Assembly (NCBI RefSeq): GCF_005239225.2
Contig: NC_133289.1
Span: forward strand, 4,161,501-4,225,500
Origin: Populus alba
Lineage: Eukaryota; Streptophyta; Magnoliopsida; Malpighiales; Salicaceae
Direction: 5' to 3'
Length of the DNA stretch: 64,000 nucleotides
Notes under the pieces: model-generated
The model's database searches: none
The model's input: the letters and a program-made list of their open reading frames with translations, nothing else
Told to the model about the DNA's origin: nothing
In this document: piece by piece, positions 44,870 to 58,500 of the stretch
How positions within the stretch are numbered: position 1 is the first letter of the stretch
Layout of the letters: each line of letters opens with the position of its first letter
Position numbers and translations under genes: made by a program

Positions 44870-47170
44870 TCATGGTTCCACTGGACTTGGAGGTTTGGAG
44901 CCTGACTCCAAGGACTCTTCTTCTGATAACCTACGGCTGAAAGGGGGCGGCGGGGGATCAACGGTTAATGTGCCTTCCAATACCTTCACCACCTCGCCCA
45001 TCGAAGGTCTCATATGTTCATTTGTTTGAAGACACCAAAATGCAATTCGTAACAGTCGCTCTAGCTCCTTTAAATCCACCCCGTCGTCAAGTCTTTTATC
45101 AACCACCCCCTCTGGACGCCGCTGGAACAATTCCTCATAGATCCATTCCCAGGCATCCTTGACTTCTGGACGCCCGGTTATCAATATCAGCACCATCTTG
45201 CCAAAATCCTCCACATCTTTCTCTCCACCATATGATGCCTCGAGATGAGCTGTTCCCAGCCCGAATTCACTGACCTTGGGCTCGTAATTTTTATCCAGGA
45301 CTACATTTGAACATTTCAAATTTCCGTGGCTTATAAACTCCCTGCATCCTGTATGCAGATAACAAATGGCCCTTGCCACAGTTATGCATATGTCAACTCT
45401 CCTTTTCCAAGTCAGTCTCTGACTCAACTCATCGTCTTCTATATATTTATCCACAGAACCGTTTTTGACGTATTCATAGACCAGATATCTATGACCTAAC
45501 TCAAAGCAATAGCCATCAAGCCTCACCAGGTTTTTGTGATGTATACTTCCTATCTTTGAAACAACAGCTCGAAACTTCCTTTCTTCAATAGCGTTTTCAA
45601 GGTCTTTCACTGCTACTGGCTGATGGTTTGGAAGCTCACCTCTATACATACCTGGCCCTATCTGGTGCTTGAAATTCCCTGTGATGTCCTTGATTTCTGT
45701 AAATGGTAACATCATCAAACCCTTTGAGTTCCAGCCCGGGTAAGCTAAAGCAGCTTTCCTCAAAATCTGATATCTTCTTCTATAGATGAAGTAGCCGATT
45801 CCTATCTGAACAATAGCAAACAAAACAAATGTGACAGAGGCTGCTCCAATTACACAAGAAATGCACAACCCATGAGACCGTTTGACAGGAGATTGTGCTG
45901 GAGAAGATCTAAAGGCATGGGGATTAACTGCTATGGGGTCTGAGCATTTCTTAACAAAAGATATCGAACTTAAAGAGGGGTTTTGATGCCCAGAGAAGTA
46001 TGGACTTGTCTTCACCCGGCACTGAGCAGTTCCGTCATTTGTGAAGGTTGCAGCTGCACAAGACGGGTCCTGTATGCACAACTCTTTACATTGCTGTAAA
46101 CTAGTAATGGTGATTGATTCATTTGGTGGGTAAATCCCATACAGAAAAGTATGCTCATAAGTATCCATACTGTAATTAGACTCACAATTGAGTGCAAAAC
46201 ATTTCGAGCTGGGAGAAGATGCTGTCTTGAAAGGGCATTGGCATTCGGGAGATCCCGATGCATTGAAAACACAGATGCCATGCTCGCCACAGGTTGCAAA
46301 AACATTGCACTGATTTTCAACAGCTTGCCAAACTGATCTCCATGACGCTGTAGCTTCTACCCATGAGTACATCCGCAGATTACCATCAATGTCTAATTTA
46401 AGTAACCGAAAATTTACACTGTCATTGTGGTCTTCCCCAAAAACAGACCAAACGGGTTCCTGATTGTGGTCCACAAGTTGCAGGACTCCACCAGAGGTAA
46501 GGACAGCTCCAAGATTCGAACTTGATGGATTTCCTCTGGACCAGTAACTAGACCAGTAAATGACATCACTTTCCCACTTTAGCTGTAACTGACCTGAAGC
46601 ATTCATGTAAAGACTGTAATAACTTGAAACAGAATTTCTGCTAGCTGCTCTTAGTGTTTTATGAACAGGTAAATTCTGGCCTGGAAGAAGCGTGTCGGAT
46701 GGATTATCAAAGCTTTGCCAAACAACCTCTTGCTTTCTATTCAATAGAAAAAGGTTGCCATCATCACGAAGAAGAGCTGAAACAACAGCTAATTCGCTTG
46801 TGTTGCTGGTCCATACAGTGACTCCCTTCAAAGAATCAACCAATACCAGTTCCCCATTTTGAGAAAGCTGGAAATAGGACTTGTTACCAACAGTGACATC
46901 AGCTCCAGCAACCCAAACCACGGTTTGTTTGGGAACAGGAATAGATTTCGAATTGAAACGTATCCCAACACTATACTGATAGGGCTGATCAGAACGGTTA
47001 ACGAATCCAATAGCGAAATCACCACGGGGGGAAACCCACAAGTTGTTTTCCTCTACAGAAAGCTTTGACCCCAAGGGAATTTGTGAAGCAACAACAGGAA
47101 AGAGAAAGAACCAAAAAAAGACACACGGAAGGAAAGGCGAATTGAACAAAAAATTGCCCTGCTCAAGCAT
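44870..47170 (-). CDS. SD3-1: G-type lectin S-receptor-like kinase, SD3-1 type
   Basis: Single-exon gene for a 766-aa type I membrane protein. Order: signal peptide (about 1-29), bulb-type lectin domain (about 38-165), S-locus glycoprotein-like region, cysteine-rich EGF-like stretch (about 288-313, ending CECQC-like), PAN/apple-like domain (about 329-409), transmembrane helix (about 438-463, followed by YRRR), and kinase-like domain (about 500-735). The ATP-binding Lys is kept (VAVK, 522). The glycine loop is degenerate (IGPGMYRG), the HRD catalytic loop reads HGN (615-617) and DFG reads EFG (635-637). It is thus predicted to be a pseudokinase that signals through partners. The length and layout match Arabidopsis SD3-1 (At2g41890). 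The ligand is unknown; lectin and PAN domains suggest recognition outside the cell. Confidence 0.9.
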   Translation of the reverse strand: MLEQGNFLFNSPFLPCVFFWFFLFPVVASQIPLGSKLSVEENNLWVSPRGDFAIGFVNRSDQPYQYSVGIRFNSKSIPVPKQTVVWVAGADVTVGNKSYFQLSQNGELVLVDSLKGVTVWTSNTSELAVVSALLRDDGNLFLLNRKQEVVWQSFDNPSDTLLPGQNLPVHKTLRAASRNSVSSYYSLYMNASGQLQLKWESDVIYWSSYWSRGNPSSSNLGAVLTSGGVLQLVDHNQEPVWSVFGEDHNDSVNFRLLKLDIDGNLRMYSWVEATASWRSVWQAVENQCNVFATCGEHGICVFNASGSPECQCPFKTASSPSSKCFALNCESNYSMDTYEHTFLYGIYPPNESITITSLQQCKELCIQDPSCAAATFTNDGTAQCRVKTSPYFSGHQNPSLSSISFVKKCSDPIAVNPHAFRSSPAQSPVKRSHGLCISCVIGAASVTFVLFAIVQIGIGYFIYRRRYQILRKAALAYPGWNSKGLMMLPFTEIKDITGNFKHQIGPGMYRGELPNHQPVAVKDLENAIEERKFRAVVSKIGSIHHKNLVRLDGYCFELGHRYLVYEYVKNGSVDKYIEDDELSQRLTWKRRVDICITVARAICYLHTGCREFISHGNLKCSNVVLDKNYEPKVSEFGLGTAHLEASYGGEKDVEDFGKMVLILITGRPEVKDAWEWIYEELFQRRPEGVVDKRLDDGVDLKELERLLRIAFWCLQTNEHMRPSMGEVVKVLEGTLTVDPPPPPFSRRLSEEESLESGSKPPSPVEP

Positions 47171-49300
47171 ACTTGAAATGCTTAGATATGCAAGAAAACA
47201 AGAAGCAAATATAGTGAATAAGCCCCTAAAGAATCAGGAGAGGTTAAATCCACTGAACCTCATTTTACACATTGGAGGCGCGGTACAGTAGAAAATTAGG
47301 CAGCTACCAAGATTTTCAAAATAAGCATAATGCAGCTTACGGAAGGAGAGGTTCAAGATAATGACCCCTTCAAGACTAGAAGAATCATTGACACAAAATC
47401 AAAGCTAGTGAATCACATTTCAATGATTATTAGGCAAAAACAGGACCAAATCTAGGAATTTGAAGGATTGCATGATATAATCAAGCAGAGAACAATGACA
47501 ATGAAGCAGCCACAAATTCAAGAAGGGTCTAAAGATTCGAACTTTAGTACCTGAAAAGGGCAGGAAAGGAGATTATAATTCAAGAAGCCGGCTAAGAGTA
47601 CTACCTTGACCTCAGCAGAAGTATCAACTGTTCTCTTTTAGGCCACAATACAAATAAAAAAACAAAGAAACATAGGAGCATCTTATATTTGACTAGGAAG
47701 GCAAAATCGATGAATATAACATCATAAGCCTAATCAAAAAAATAAATTTTGATGGCACAGAAGAATAGAAAAATGGGAGTTGAATATTGAAACTTATGCA
47801 GGTACACGGATGGGACCCAAAATGAGGCCAGTGGATCACAACTTCCTGGCAATGCAATCACTTTCGGGGCTTTAAAAAAACAGAGTAGGGTCTAGATATT
47901 GGGTATTGAAAAGAATCCATCTTTGAAAATCAACAGCTGATAAATTAGAAGATATAAACCACAGATTGGGACCAACTCCCTGAAAAATGAAGAGGGTTTC
48001 TAGTCTTTTCTAGAAAGTACAGGCCAGATACACTTTCAAAGTAAAAAAGAAACCAGGAAATAAGTGGTTCTTTCAAACAAGGAGGTTCTTCTTTTTCTTC
48101 CCTGGAAATGGAAATGTGGCCTGAAATTTTTTTGACAGGAGTGGCCAGAGAAGAGGAAGAAGATATTGGAGAGGAGAGAAGGGAAATGGAAGAGTGTGAA
48201 AGCAAGACTGGAGTCATGAGAAAGAAAAGGGTTTTGTGGGATTTTTCTTCAGCTATTCTAATAAATTTGGATTTTTTGTTTTATCGTTAAATTTAATTCA
48301 TCTATTTATTTATTCCTTTATTAGGAGCCAAGTGAAGCCATCTATGATCTAGCTAGTAGGCTAGTAGTTTCACTAGTTACTAGACAGGGGACCCTGTTCA
48401 AAAAGGACCTGTTTCGGGACATCTCTTCTTGAGATAAAAAGAAAGTGAAAAGGAAACTAGGAAAGAAAATTGATGACTACTTTAAAAAGACACAAGTATA
48501 TTTTAATTAAAAATAATATTTTTTAATTATTAATATTAGTACATTAGAATTATTAAAAAAAATTAAAAATATTAATTTTATATTTTTTCAAATAAAAAAT
48601 AATTTAAAAAACACTTTAAAAAACAAATCTAAAAAAAAAAACATTTCTTAAAACTAAAAATGAGATCCAAAGTTATCCTTGTTTTCATTGTAAAGTGTAT
48701 ATGTATTTTATTTCAGTCATTTTATTTTAATTATAAATAATTGATGTTTTGTTATAACAAAATAAATCAATTTAATTCCAAAAACAAATTAACCCATGAA
48801 CCATATCAAGTATTTATGATTTGTAATATTACATAATCTATAAACATTAGAGCATATAATTTATTTTGATTTTTATGATTAATTGCTTTGCATATTAAAA
48901 ATAAACAAGATTATGATCTATAGTCCATCGAGCTTGACGAAAAAATTAATTAGATTTGAGGTAAATAGACTAACGTATTTATGGAAAAAAAATAATTTCT
49001 TACAGTTTTTCTTAAATAATCCTTTGGACTGACACAAGAATATCATATGGTCCCCAAATTAAACAGTGTCGTGCGTGTATAGACTTTTCCATGAATTTGA
49101 AATGTACAAGAAAAAAGAGAATTCCTGCAGAGCAGTGTGGACATTTGACAGGGCATTAATGGATGCTGACCTATTGATTTGTACACGACGATAGAACCAA
49201 AGGATGCCTGAGCCACGTTCGTGATTTCTTTTATATTTTGAACATCACATGTCTCAAGTGGCAATGGAATTCAGCTTTGGGCAGTCAACCTTTGACAGCG
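47171..49300. other. SD3-1-like upstream region
   Basis: The first about 1.1 kb has higher complexity and probably contains the 5' UTR and promoter of the receptor gene; an intron in the leader is possible but not shown. An AT-rich MITE-like stretch occupies about 48,490-48,650. No gene is supported. Confidence 0.4.
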
Positions 49301-52300
49301 TAGCTTACATTATTTTACTCCTGAAGCCCATCATCTCCTCATTCTTCAAGAATGTCAGCAGCTTGCATTCCCATAACCCCTTTCATCTCTCGAAAAATTG
49401 TGAAATTAGTATTGTAAATTAAAAAATTGGTGAATTGATATAGGTTTAACAAAATTTGATGAAATGGTGTAGTTTCACATGTAAACCTGTTGACCAGTTT
49501 GTAATAATAGGTAAAATCAATTGATCGATTTCAAAAATAACAAGAAAAAATTTAAAATTATCAAAATTAAAAGCCTTGGCTGGATTTTTATATTTAAAAA
49601 TCTCATTGTCCATGTAGCAATGTTGTCTTTACTAAAGAGGAAATGACCTCAAAAAACTCTTATGAAGATCTGAGAGCTATCCAACAACAGAATCAAAAGT
49701 TATAACCAAACCTTCTTTTTAATATAAACTTATCTCATTAATTCATAAATGCATTTGTTATGTCATATATCTATATGTTTGGGGCAAATCCTCATTTAAT
49801 CATGGCGGACTCATACATAATTGCTCATGAGCGCCTAATATTATGTGAACAGTAATTCTTTGAGATTTTAATTGGAGTTTTTTTTAGTTAATAAATTGAA
49901 ATCTAAAACATACTTGGAAGAAAAACTTCAAAAAATCATGGTTTCTGTATGAAACGATCGACTGGTTAATACAATTGGATCTAACTAGTCGACTAGTTAA
50001 GACAAAAAATTGGAGTTTGATCTTGTTGTGCTTCACAAACGCAACATGATCAAATTGTGCTATCTCGCAAAATCTTTTTAAACTGTGTCAATTCATTGAT
50101 TTTTTTATTTTATTGTGCTGATTTCACAACAAAAATCCATGATTTTTTATATGTCTACATTCCATAAGTCTGCTTGGCATCAAGGCATGATGAGGTGTGG
50201 TTAGGTTTTTTAATAATTTTTTATTAAAAAAATACAAATTACTTCTCTTTAAAAGCTAAAAATATATGTATTTTGGTTGCTTTTCTTATCTCGTAAAAAA
50301 AACTCAATCACACCTCAATTCAAAAAACACTCTAATTAACAAAAGTAATTAAAATTGTTATTTTTCATAGTTAATATGGTACATAAATTTATTATTGATA
50401 GTGTAAATTAGCTTTCACACCCGCACTATGTTGCAGGGTAAATTTAAAAAAATTTGAATCTAACAAATTTATACAAGCAATGGAGAATTTTTGATATTGT
50501 TATTATACCCAACATGTCAATTTAATTTAAAAAAACTCCTTACTTAATTTGTTGTCCAGCTTGTGTTTCAAATTAAACCACGTGAGATTTTTATTAATGT
50601 GATTCAATAGACTTGGCGAGTTAAAAAAACAACTCGGGGGATTGGTAAAAACATTGTTTGGCTTTAAAAAAATTTCAATATGACATTTTTAAAAAATATT
50701 GAAATTATGACATATTAAATTGAATCGGGATTTGTGACTTAACTCGTCAACCTCGTGAATTAGATCATGGACTTCATTGAGTTTGAAAACATTTTTAAAC
50801 TATTCTTTTACTCAATAATATAATAATAAAAATAAACACTTACAAAATTGAACACCAACTAAATACTAAGATGTATGTTTGATATTGCGATAACCTCATA
50901 TAAGGCAAACCAAAATAAATCATGAATATCAATTCAAAATCAAACAAATATTAAAAGATAAAATTGATTAAAGAAAGAGCAAAAAATAATTCAATTGGAA
51001 TAAAAAAATTTGGAAGATGATTTTTTTAAAAAAGAAAATTGCATGGCATTATTATTAAACTGGCCTAGCGGGTCAACTTTAAAATATTTTGACCTGACTC
51101 TCTTGCCTAGCCTGGTTTAAAATTAACCCACATGAGAGTTGATACTGGGAGACACTATTAACTTGTCATGTTCAGAAGCAACCTAATGACTGGTAAAAGC
51201 ATGATTTAACTTTAATTTTTTTTCATAATATGATTTTTTTTTATAGAGATGACAATACTAAGATTGTAACAAACATTGACCCAATAACTCCCGAGTCAAT
51301 TAACTTTAGGATATTAGGTGTTAAAATATATTTTCAGGATAATATTAGATTAACCTACGTTTTGTAACTTAACTCGCAATACCCATATCCTAGGACTTTA
51401 ATATGCTTAAAAATCTTATTTTTTAATAGAATATTTTGTATTTATTGATATGATAATAAAATAGTTGCTTTTAGAAATCCAAGATGAATTAAATATTAAA
51501 ATATTTATTTAATGATGTAACAATCTCTACAAAATTAAACCATAATAAATTACAATGATTTATTTAAAATTAATAAAATATTGAGAGATTATCTAGGGAA
51601 AAAAAACTGAAAGGCATAATTTAAAAAAATAAGAAGATAATAACATACTGAAACCAACGGGTGGTACACGGTCCACGTAAACAGCAAACAATAACCGCCA
51701 TTCATTGTTTTTTGTTGTTTTGCAATTAAGTATCCGCAGTTGAAAGTTGAATTATGTGATGATTAGATGGCATGTTGTTCTGATATTGTTTGTAGATAAA
51801 TTTCGTGTTACCTGTGTTATAATTGTTGGATATTTACCGCACACAAGAAAGATAAATATAAAAATAAGAAATAAAATTTTAAAATATATTTTCATAACAA
51901 GTAAGAATTTCTTATCACTTTCTGATGGGATTAGGACATTATTATTATTATTATTCATTCTTTTTGTATCCATCTCTCTCTCTTTTTTTTAATAATTTCA
52001 TGATGCAAGTATCTAATAAATAATTACAGTACCATAAAACAAAGTTAAATTTCACATCCAACTGAAATATGCTTTCACAGTAAAATTAAATTATCAACAT
52101 TATCTCATAATTAGCAAAAAGACTGGACTTAAAGTGCTCTTGTCACCTCAACACTATGTGCTGGAGCCGTCTCATGATTTAAAAGAAAGGGGAAGGTAAC
52201 AGGGGAAGGTAATATTTCATTTTTTGCATCTCACGCGCCATTCTAGGAAATCAATAGATAATTTGAAACGGGAGTTCTCAAATTTAGAATTTTTAAAAAT

Positions 52301-53050
52301 ATAATAGTAATTATTTTTTATTTTTTAATATCAACACATTTAAACAATATAAAAATATATTTTATTGAAATTTTGTAATGACTACTAAGTAACTTCGTTT
52401 TAATTTAAAATTTTAAATTGTTAAATAAAGTTTTTAAAATAATTTCTTACCGCTCTTTAAATATATTTTTAAATGAAGTTTTTTAGATTCTCATGACTTG
52501 ATAATTACAAATCTAATATTATACTTAAAAAAAAATAAAACTACTTGAATCAAAGAATTTAACGTATGTTGGACGAGAGGCTCCAGGAATACTCTATATT
52601 ATTTTTTTAATAAATTACAGGGACCTAAAAGGGTCCAAAATAATTGGGAAATTGAGGGGAGGAAAGGCTACTAGACGCACCACACTGCATGCACGGCATG
52701 GGCTTCTTTTTATTCCTTCGAGAAAAAAGGTTAACATAGAAAAACAAAAGAGGATCTCTCAATCTTTCTTTCTCCATGCCAAACAAAAAATGCCTCGTCA
52801 GATTATCTTCCTGGTTATTTTAGGAGACACGTGAGCATCCTTCCTCTCTTTCTCGCTGTCAATTATGTAAATATTGACCTATGGAGGGACAGCTAGGTTC
52901 TCTCAAGCATCTTGCTCGTGCTACCTGTCACGAGGTTGATAACACGAAGTAAATTGTAATGATGATAAATTATCATGCAATTTTACTGTTCAAGATCTTC
53001 TTTTGCTCTGCCCATGGCATAAAGGTAAAAAGGGAGGAGAGAGAGAGCAG
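49301..53050. other. AT-rich intergenic DNA
   Basis: No supportable coding sequence. Positions 50,560-51,600 contain degenerate 'ttaactcgtcaa / gataacctcata' repeat phrases, also found in the UGT flanks. No RNA gene recognised. Confidence 0.5.
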
Positions 53051-56000
53051 CGGTATACCCTCTCAGCAATAATTATATATCAAGTTTAATTCACTCCTGG
53101 ACTCCAATATGGTGTCATTGGATGCCACATTTGTCGTTGACACTTGTAAGATTACATTGCCTAAATAAACGAGAGGGTACTTGCGCTCTCGAGGTGAGAC
53201 TTTGGGTGCCTGGAGTCGCATGCCAGCGGCGTTTGGTGAACCAACCACCTGCATTTTTATCCAAACCCTGTTCACTAGACTTGGTGGTTTTTTTTTTTTT
53301 TTTTGTCTTATTGGTCTAATTATATTTTTAATTCACATTTTATTTTTTTATTTTAAATTATTATTTCTTTTTATTTTTCTTAATGTCAAAAATAAATTTT
53401 AAAAATCAATGTTTATCATACTCTCAAACAGACATCTTAACTACTTATTTGAATTTAAATCATGAAAAATATAATTATTTAACTTGAATTAATGGAATTA
53501 ACCTAGAAAATCATGATTGGAACCTAGTTCAAGTTGAGTTTTTAGTTAAATTAGACAAAATAATAACCTGACTATTGATTTGTATAGTAAAACCCAATTT
53601 AAATCATGATGATTTAATATCTTATAAAGTAATTAGAATCTTTTGTTTTTTTATAAAAAAATAGTTAAACGAGTTGTTGTAGTAATGATCTAACCACCCA
53701 AGCTTTTTTTTCAAATAAATTTCCAAACCACGACTATAATCGAAGAAGCACATGGAAAAAGGCTAGGTCCAAGAAAAGCACTTTTGCAGCTGTCGACCCA
53801 AGTTTTTCAATCGCATTCACTACGAACGAGAAAATTACATGAAGGAAAACTATATGTTTGAAGAGGTCAATCCATTATCTTTTAATTCGTGGACTTCTAA
53901 AGTTTGGCTGTTGTTTTCTACTTACCTTTTTTTTCCTTCAAAACAATTTCCCTTCTTCATAGTTGAGAATATCCTAGCCGAATCATTGAAAACAACACAT
54001 TATACGTTGTTCAATGCTGCGTTTGACTAGTATTTGTTTCTATAATAATTTCAAAATAAATTTATATAATTTTAAAATAAAAAAAACATATCCGCTTTGT
54101 CTGAATAATGGTTCTACCCAAAGGGTGGTTAGATTTTGATCTTGTAAAGAAGATGCAAAGTGGTTGCTGACCCAAAAATTGTAAGAACAAATAAAATGCA
54201 GATGGGCTAAGCCCGTTGGGTAACATCTGCCAAGCCTCGGAGAATCTAAGCATGGAAATCTCCAATCCTCTCATCCTCTCAGTCTCGGCTCGCCTGATTC
54301 TATCTCGCAGCTGATAAAATATGGGCCCGTCACTGGATTCAAAGCAGATGCAACTTCGTTGTTTCTTTTACTAGTGAATAATGTTAATTTAACCAGGATA
54401 TATTTTCTATATCATCTTCCAGAAAAAATACTCAATTTCTAGAACCTAATCATGGATAAAGCTCATTCAATGTGATAAAAAAATAAAAAAATATGACATT
54501 TAGTGAGAAATGATTAAGAAAAAATATTAAGAAGAAAAAAAAACACAACTCGACCGATGAAGGTCTAGCATTGCCAGGTGAATTGAAGCGGACTTTAACT
54601 TGGGCAGGGTGGCATGACAGCCTAGTGGTTTACGAGTGGCCCAATCTCCTTTTCCTGGGGTCCAGTCCAGCTCCACTCGAAATCCATATTGAAGTCAGCC
54701 ATTGGGCCTCAACGGCTGCTGTTTTAACAAATGGAACTATGATCAGCCCCATTCACAGCCCAAACGGAAGAACCTTCTACCATTTTGTCAATCCGATGCA
54801 AAAGCTTTTAAGGCATGGAATCACTAATCTTTTCCCTCCTTTTTTTTTTTTGTGACAAGTATATTGATATTCTCTCTTGGTCTTGGGCCTATATGATGTT
54901 TAGACAGAACCACAGCCATGCAACTTCCTGCCTGATCTGTTTAGGGTGAGATAACTTTTGTTGTGATTTGTTTTTTTAAAATATATTAAATTATTTTTTT
55001 AAATTATTTTTTAATAATTTTATATGTGTTGTGTAGAATATATATATAATTCACTATTAATAGTAAGCGAATAGCATTTTTTCTGGGTGTGAATATTTTT
55101 AAAACATAAAAATAAGCGGAATATAAATCTGTCCGGCTTAGATTTTTATATGTCGAGTACTTCACTCTCGCAACCAAGAATTTTGTTTGCGTGCCAAATC
55201 CCAAATTTACTCGCTATGTTCTTTTTTGTTCCTCTATTTTCTAAGGTTAGAATTGAGTTTGAGACGTGTTTGGTATTGTGTTTTAAAAGTATTTTAAAAA
55301 AATTTAATTTTTTTCTTTGAATTAATATATTTTTAATGTTTTCAAATCATTTTGATTTACTAATCATAAAAATAATTTTTAAAAAAATAAAAAAATATTA
55401 TTGATATTCTTTTTTAAGTAAAATTTATTTTAAAAAATAACTGTAAATCCAAATTTTATCGGCATTTTCCCCTATGTTACCCTTTTGATTAGGGGTTAGA
55501 CTTCGAATTCTCCATCTATAGTTCTCCATCTTCAACAAAAGAATTTGTAATTGAGGCACAAATCTATTTTAAAAAACAATTTTAACCAAACTCTCAGACA
55601 CAATTCTCAGTTTCTTTTATGCACATGCAAAACCACAAAATCTATAATTGAGTTTCTTTCGAGCAACCTCACATCGAAAAACAAGCCACTAATCTTTCGA
55701 TTATAGCCGTCGAGGCAACCATAGCCTGCCAAGTGTTCATGGTGATATTGGAAGAGGTCCACCTCGGTTCCTATGACAGGGAACCAATAAAGCCGGGCAT
55801 ATTTACACGTCATCCATGGTATTCCCATGAGGTGTCAGCTAGGTAAATAGCATGTCTACATTGGCACCTGGTCATCTGGCCTACCACGAAGTGAAAGTCC
55901 CTTTCTCGATCTTGTAGGTATTTGATGATGTCCGTTTTCTTCCAATTTTTTCTACATTCATAGTTTTGATTGTAGATGTCCGTCCAAAAGGGCCGATTCA

Positions 56001-56660
56001 GCGAGAATTGAAAAGAATGCATCTCCTCCCCACACGATCAAATCTTCCAAGTTCGGTGTTTGGGGACCATGTTCTTATCTAGCCAGGCGCATAATCCATG
56101 CAAGTGAATGTGTTTTTCATATAGGACTTGTGATTCTTTCGTGTCCACATCCTTGGCCCTCGAAAATGAGAGAGAGAGAGAGAGAGAGTTTAACTTGTGA
56201 CCTACGTTAATTAACAATAAAAAAAAAAAAGTAAGCTAGGAATTTAGGGTTTACCTTTACTCGTATGTATAGTATTTCTCTCTGTGGTTTCAAATTAATG
56301 GCGAGCACAAGAACATCTGCAATTACTGTATTTTGGTAAATCATGCTTCTAAACAATATTATTGACGGGCGCAAATCTAAGCATGGAATGATACGTTATT
56401 AACTTGGAATATAAAAAATAAAAACAGTAGAGATATAAGAGATATGGTTTTATGTACTTTTCTTTTTTAAAAAATATAAAAATTTCCTTCAAAACTATCA
56501 TAAAAATAAATTTATTTTATCTTCATTCATGTCTTTTTAATTAAATGTATTTTTATTTTTTCTATATATATTTATTTTGATCCGAAATAGTAACTAAACA
56601 CAATTTAATATGAAAAGATAATCAATAATTGGACTTGGTAATATCATGATAAGTGATGTA
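53051..56660. other. intergenic DNA with short unexplained coding-like patches
   Basis: Patches of more balanced composition lie at 53,060-53,280, 54,570-54,800 and 55,600-56,160, but I recognise no domain in any frame. A (GA)n run is at about 56,169-56,188. A 'gtgtttggtattg' MITE-like AT repeat spans about 55,262-55,445. Confidence 0.4.
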
Positions 56661-56667
56661 TTAACTC

Positions 56668-56865
56668 TAAAAGGGTTGTATTTTAATTGGTTAGATCATG
56701 AATTTGCTTCCTGAAAATTATCAGTTTGAGTCTCATAAATTTCATGGTCACTGAAAACTTATATAATTTTTAATTTTAAGGTTCATGGGATTAGTTAAAA
56801 TACACGTAAGTTAATCTAGATATCCATATTAATCTATATAAAAAAAAGATTAATCGAAACTAAAC
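56668..56865 (+). mobile_element. tRNA-derived SINE-like element
   Basis: 'ttttaattggttagatcatg' resembles a degenerate tRNA box A and 'cagtttgagtctcata' about 35 bp later resembles box B ('ggttcgantcc'). An A-rich tail 'ctatataaaaaaaag' ends it. Salicaceae genomes carry tRNA-derived SINEs of this size. No convincing target duplication was found; edges are approximate. Confidence 0.45.
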
Positions 56866-57859
56866 TTACTAATGTGACCTGCAGATATGCTTCATAACGA
56901 TGTTGCATTTAAAACCCATGTCCTGCAGGCATGTCCTGAACATGATCATAAAGAATTCTCTTTGCTGCTGTGGTGCCGTGACAGCAGAACATCTCCAAGT
57001 AGATAATAATAAATCACAAGTACATTTTGAGAAAATTGTTTAGCCCGTCACCGTATGGCAGTTATAGGTTGTTATGAATGATTAAAGAAGTCTTAATAAT
57101 ATTTTAAATTTTATTTTATGCGATATCTCAACTATATATAACTCCTCTCTCTCGAATAAATAATTTTCTAATGCCAAAGTAGTTAAACGTCCTAACTTAT
57201 TGACGAAGATTACCCATTAAAGAATAATAAATCGGTGTGATCATGCTTCGAATATATTGATTAAGAAAAATATTAGGTGTTTGATTCTTGTTGTTTAATC
57301 GGCCCAGTGGCTGCTTTAACAAATCTTAATGCTAGAATGACATAGAGTTCCAACTTTGAACTTGTCATCTTATTCAAGGTCAATTTATTGATGCTTGATT
57401 AGTATAAAAATAATTCATCGTGTTTTTTTTAAAAAACAATTGCTTAAAAATTTTAAATTAATATTTTTTGTTTTATTTATTTTGATATGTTAATATAAAA
57501 ATAATATATATATATATTATTTAAATATGTTTTTAATTAAAAAAAAAACCTCCACCACACTATAAAATACACAAAAATTGCTAGTGTGCATGCACTATAT
57601 ATATATATTACAAGTTCTAATGTATCATCTTTTGCTATGTATATTGCATGTCCCTTTCATCCTATTTTTTTTAAATATTCGAGGACATGGCATGATGAAG
57701 CATTTATGAAAGCTCAATCTGAAGTCTTCAATTAACAAAAGAAAAAAGAAAAGGCCTCAATAAAACGATAAAGCATCTATCTTCTTTTGCGAGGCAGGAA
57801 GTGTCATTTTAGGTGTGCAAAAGAGAAATGTAACCAATCAAGGAATGGCGTAATTTATG

Positions 57860-58060
57860 ATAGTTAAAAAGCTTAATTCTTATGTTTTCAGTACTGTGAT
57901 GCATGGTATTTTTTATTTTAAAATAATGTTTTATAATTCTTTTTATATTAATACATCAAGATTATTGAAAAGCATTAAAAAATATGAATTTAATATTTTT
58001 TCAGATAAAACACACTCAAAAGCAAAAGTTATTCCCAAACACTCACTTTAGCTTGTAGTC
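57860..58060. repeat. MITE-like AT-rich dispersed repeat
   Basis: Contains the recurring layout 'ttttaatattaatacatcaa...ttattgaaaa...ttcccaaacac', shared in degenerate form with 16,425-16,600, 55,262-55,445, 58,325-58,500 and 62,845-63,035. It probably represents one short non-autonomous family in both orientations. Confidence 0.4.
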
Positions 58061-58324
58061 CAAGACTAAATTCATGAAAATTAGACCCTTTCACAACAAT
58101 ATATGATAATTAAAACCATTTCAAACTATATCACTGGGATTTTTTTATAATGAAAAATAATAATTTCATCAATACACAATAAAGCACAAATAAATAAATT
58201 AGATAAAAACAAAACTATAAAAATCAAACCTTATTATTCAAAATAAAATGAGAACATATACCATGTAAAATAATTTTTCATTTCAATATATACTTTGAAA
58301 ATGCTGTGATAATACTTCCACTCT

Positions 58325-58500
58325 ACGGCAGTGTTTGGGATCACGATTTTTCTAAAATATTAAAAAAAAATTTGCTTAAAATTAATTTTTATATATTTTC
58401 ATGCCATTTTGATGTATTAATATTAAAAATAAAAAATTATTTTAATATATTTTTAAATAAAAATTATTTTAAATCACAATTATTATCACCTCGCTTACAC
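58325..58500. repeat. MITE-like AT-rich dispersed repeat
   Basis: Starts 'agtgtttgggatcacga' and continues with 'cattttgatgtattaatatt', the opposite orientation of the copy at 57,860-58,060. No coding potential. Confidence 0.4.

Noticed and set aside
54571..54855. 94-codon plus-strand frame
   Set aside because: No recognisable motif, no splice or promoter support, and it ends in a poly-T tract.
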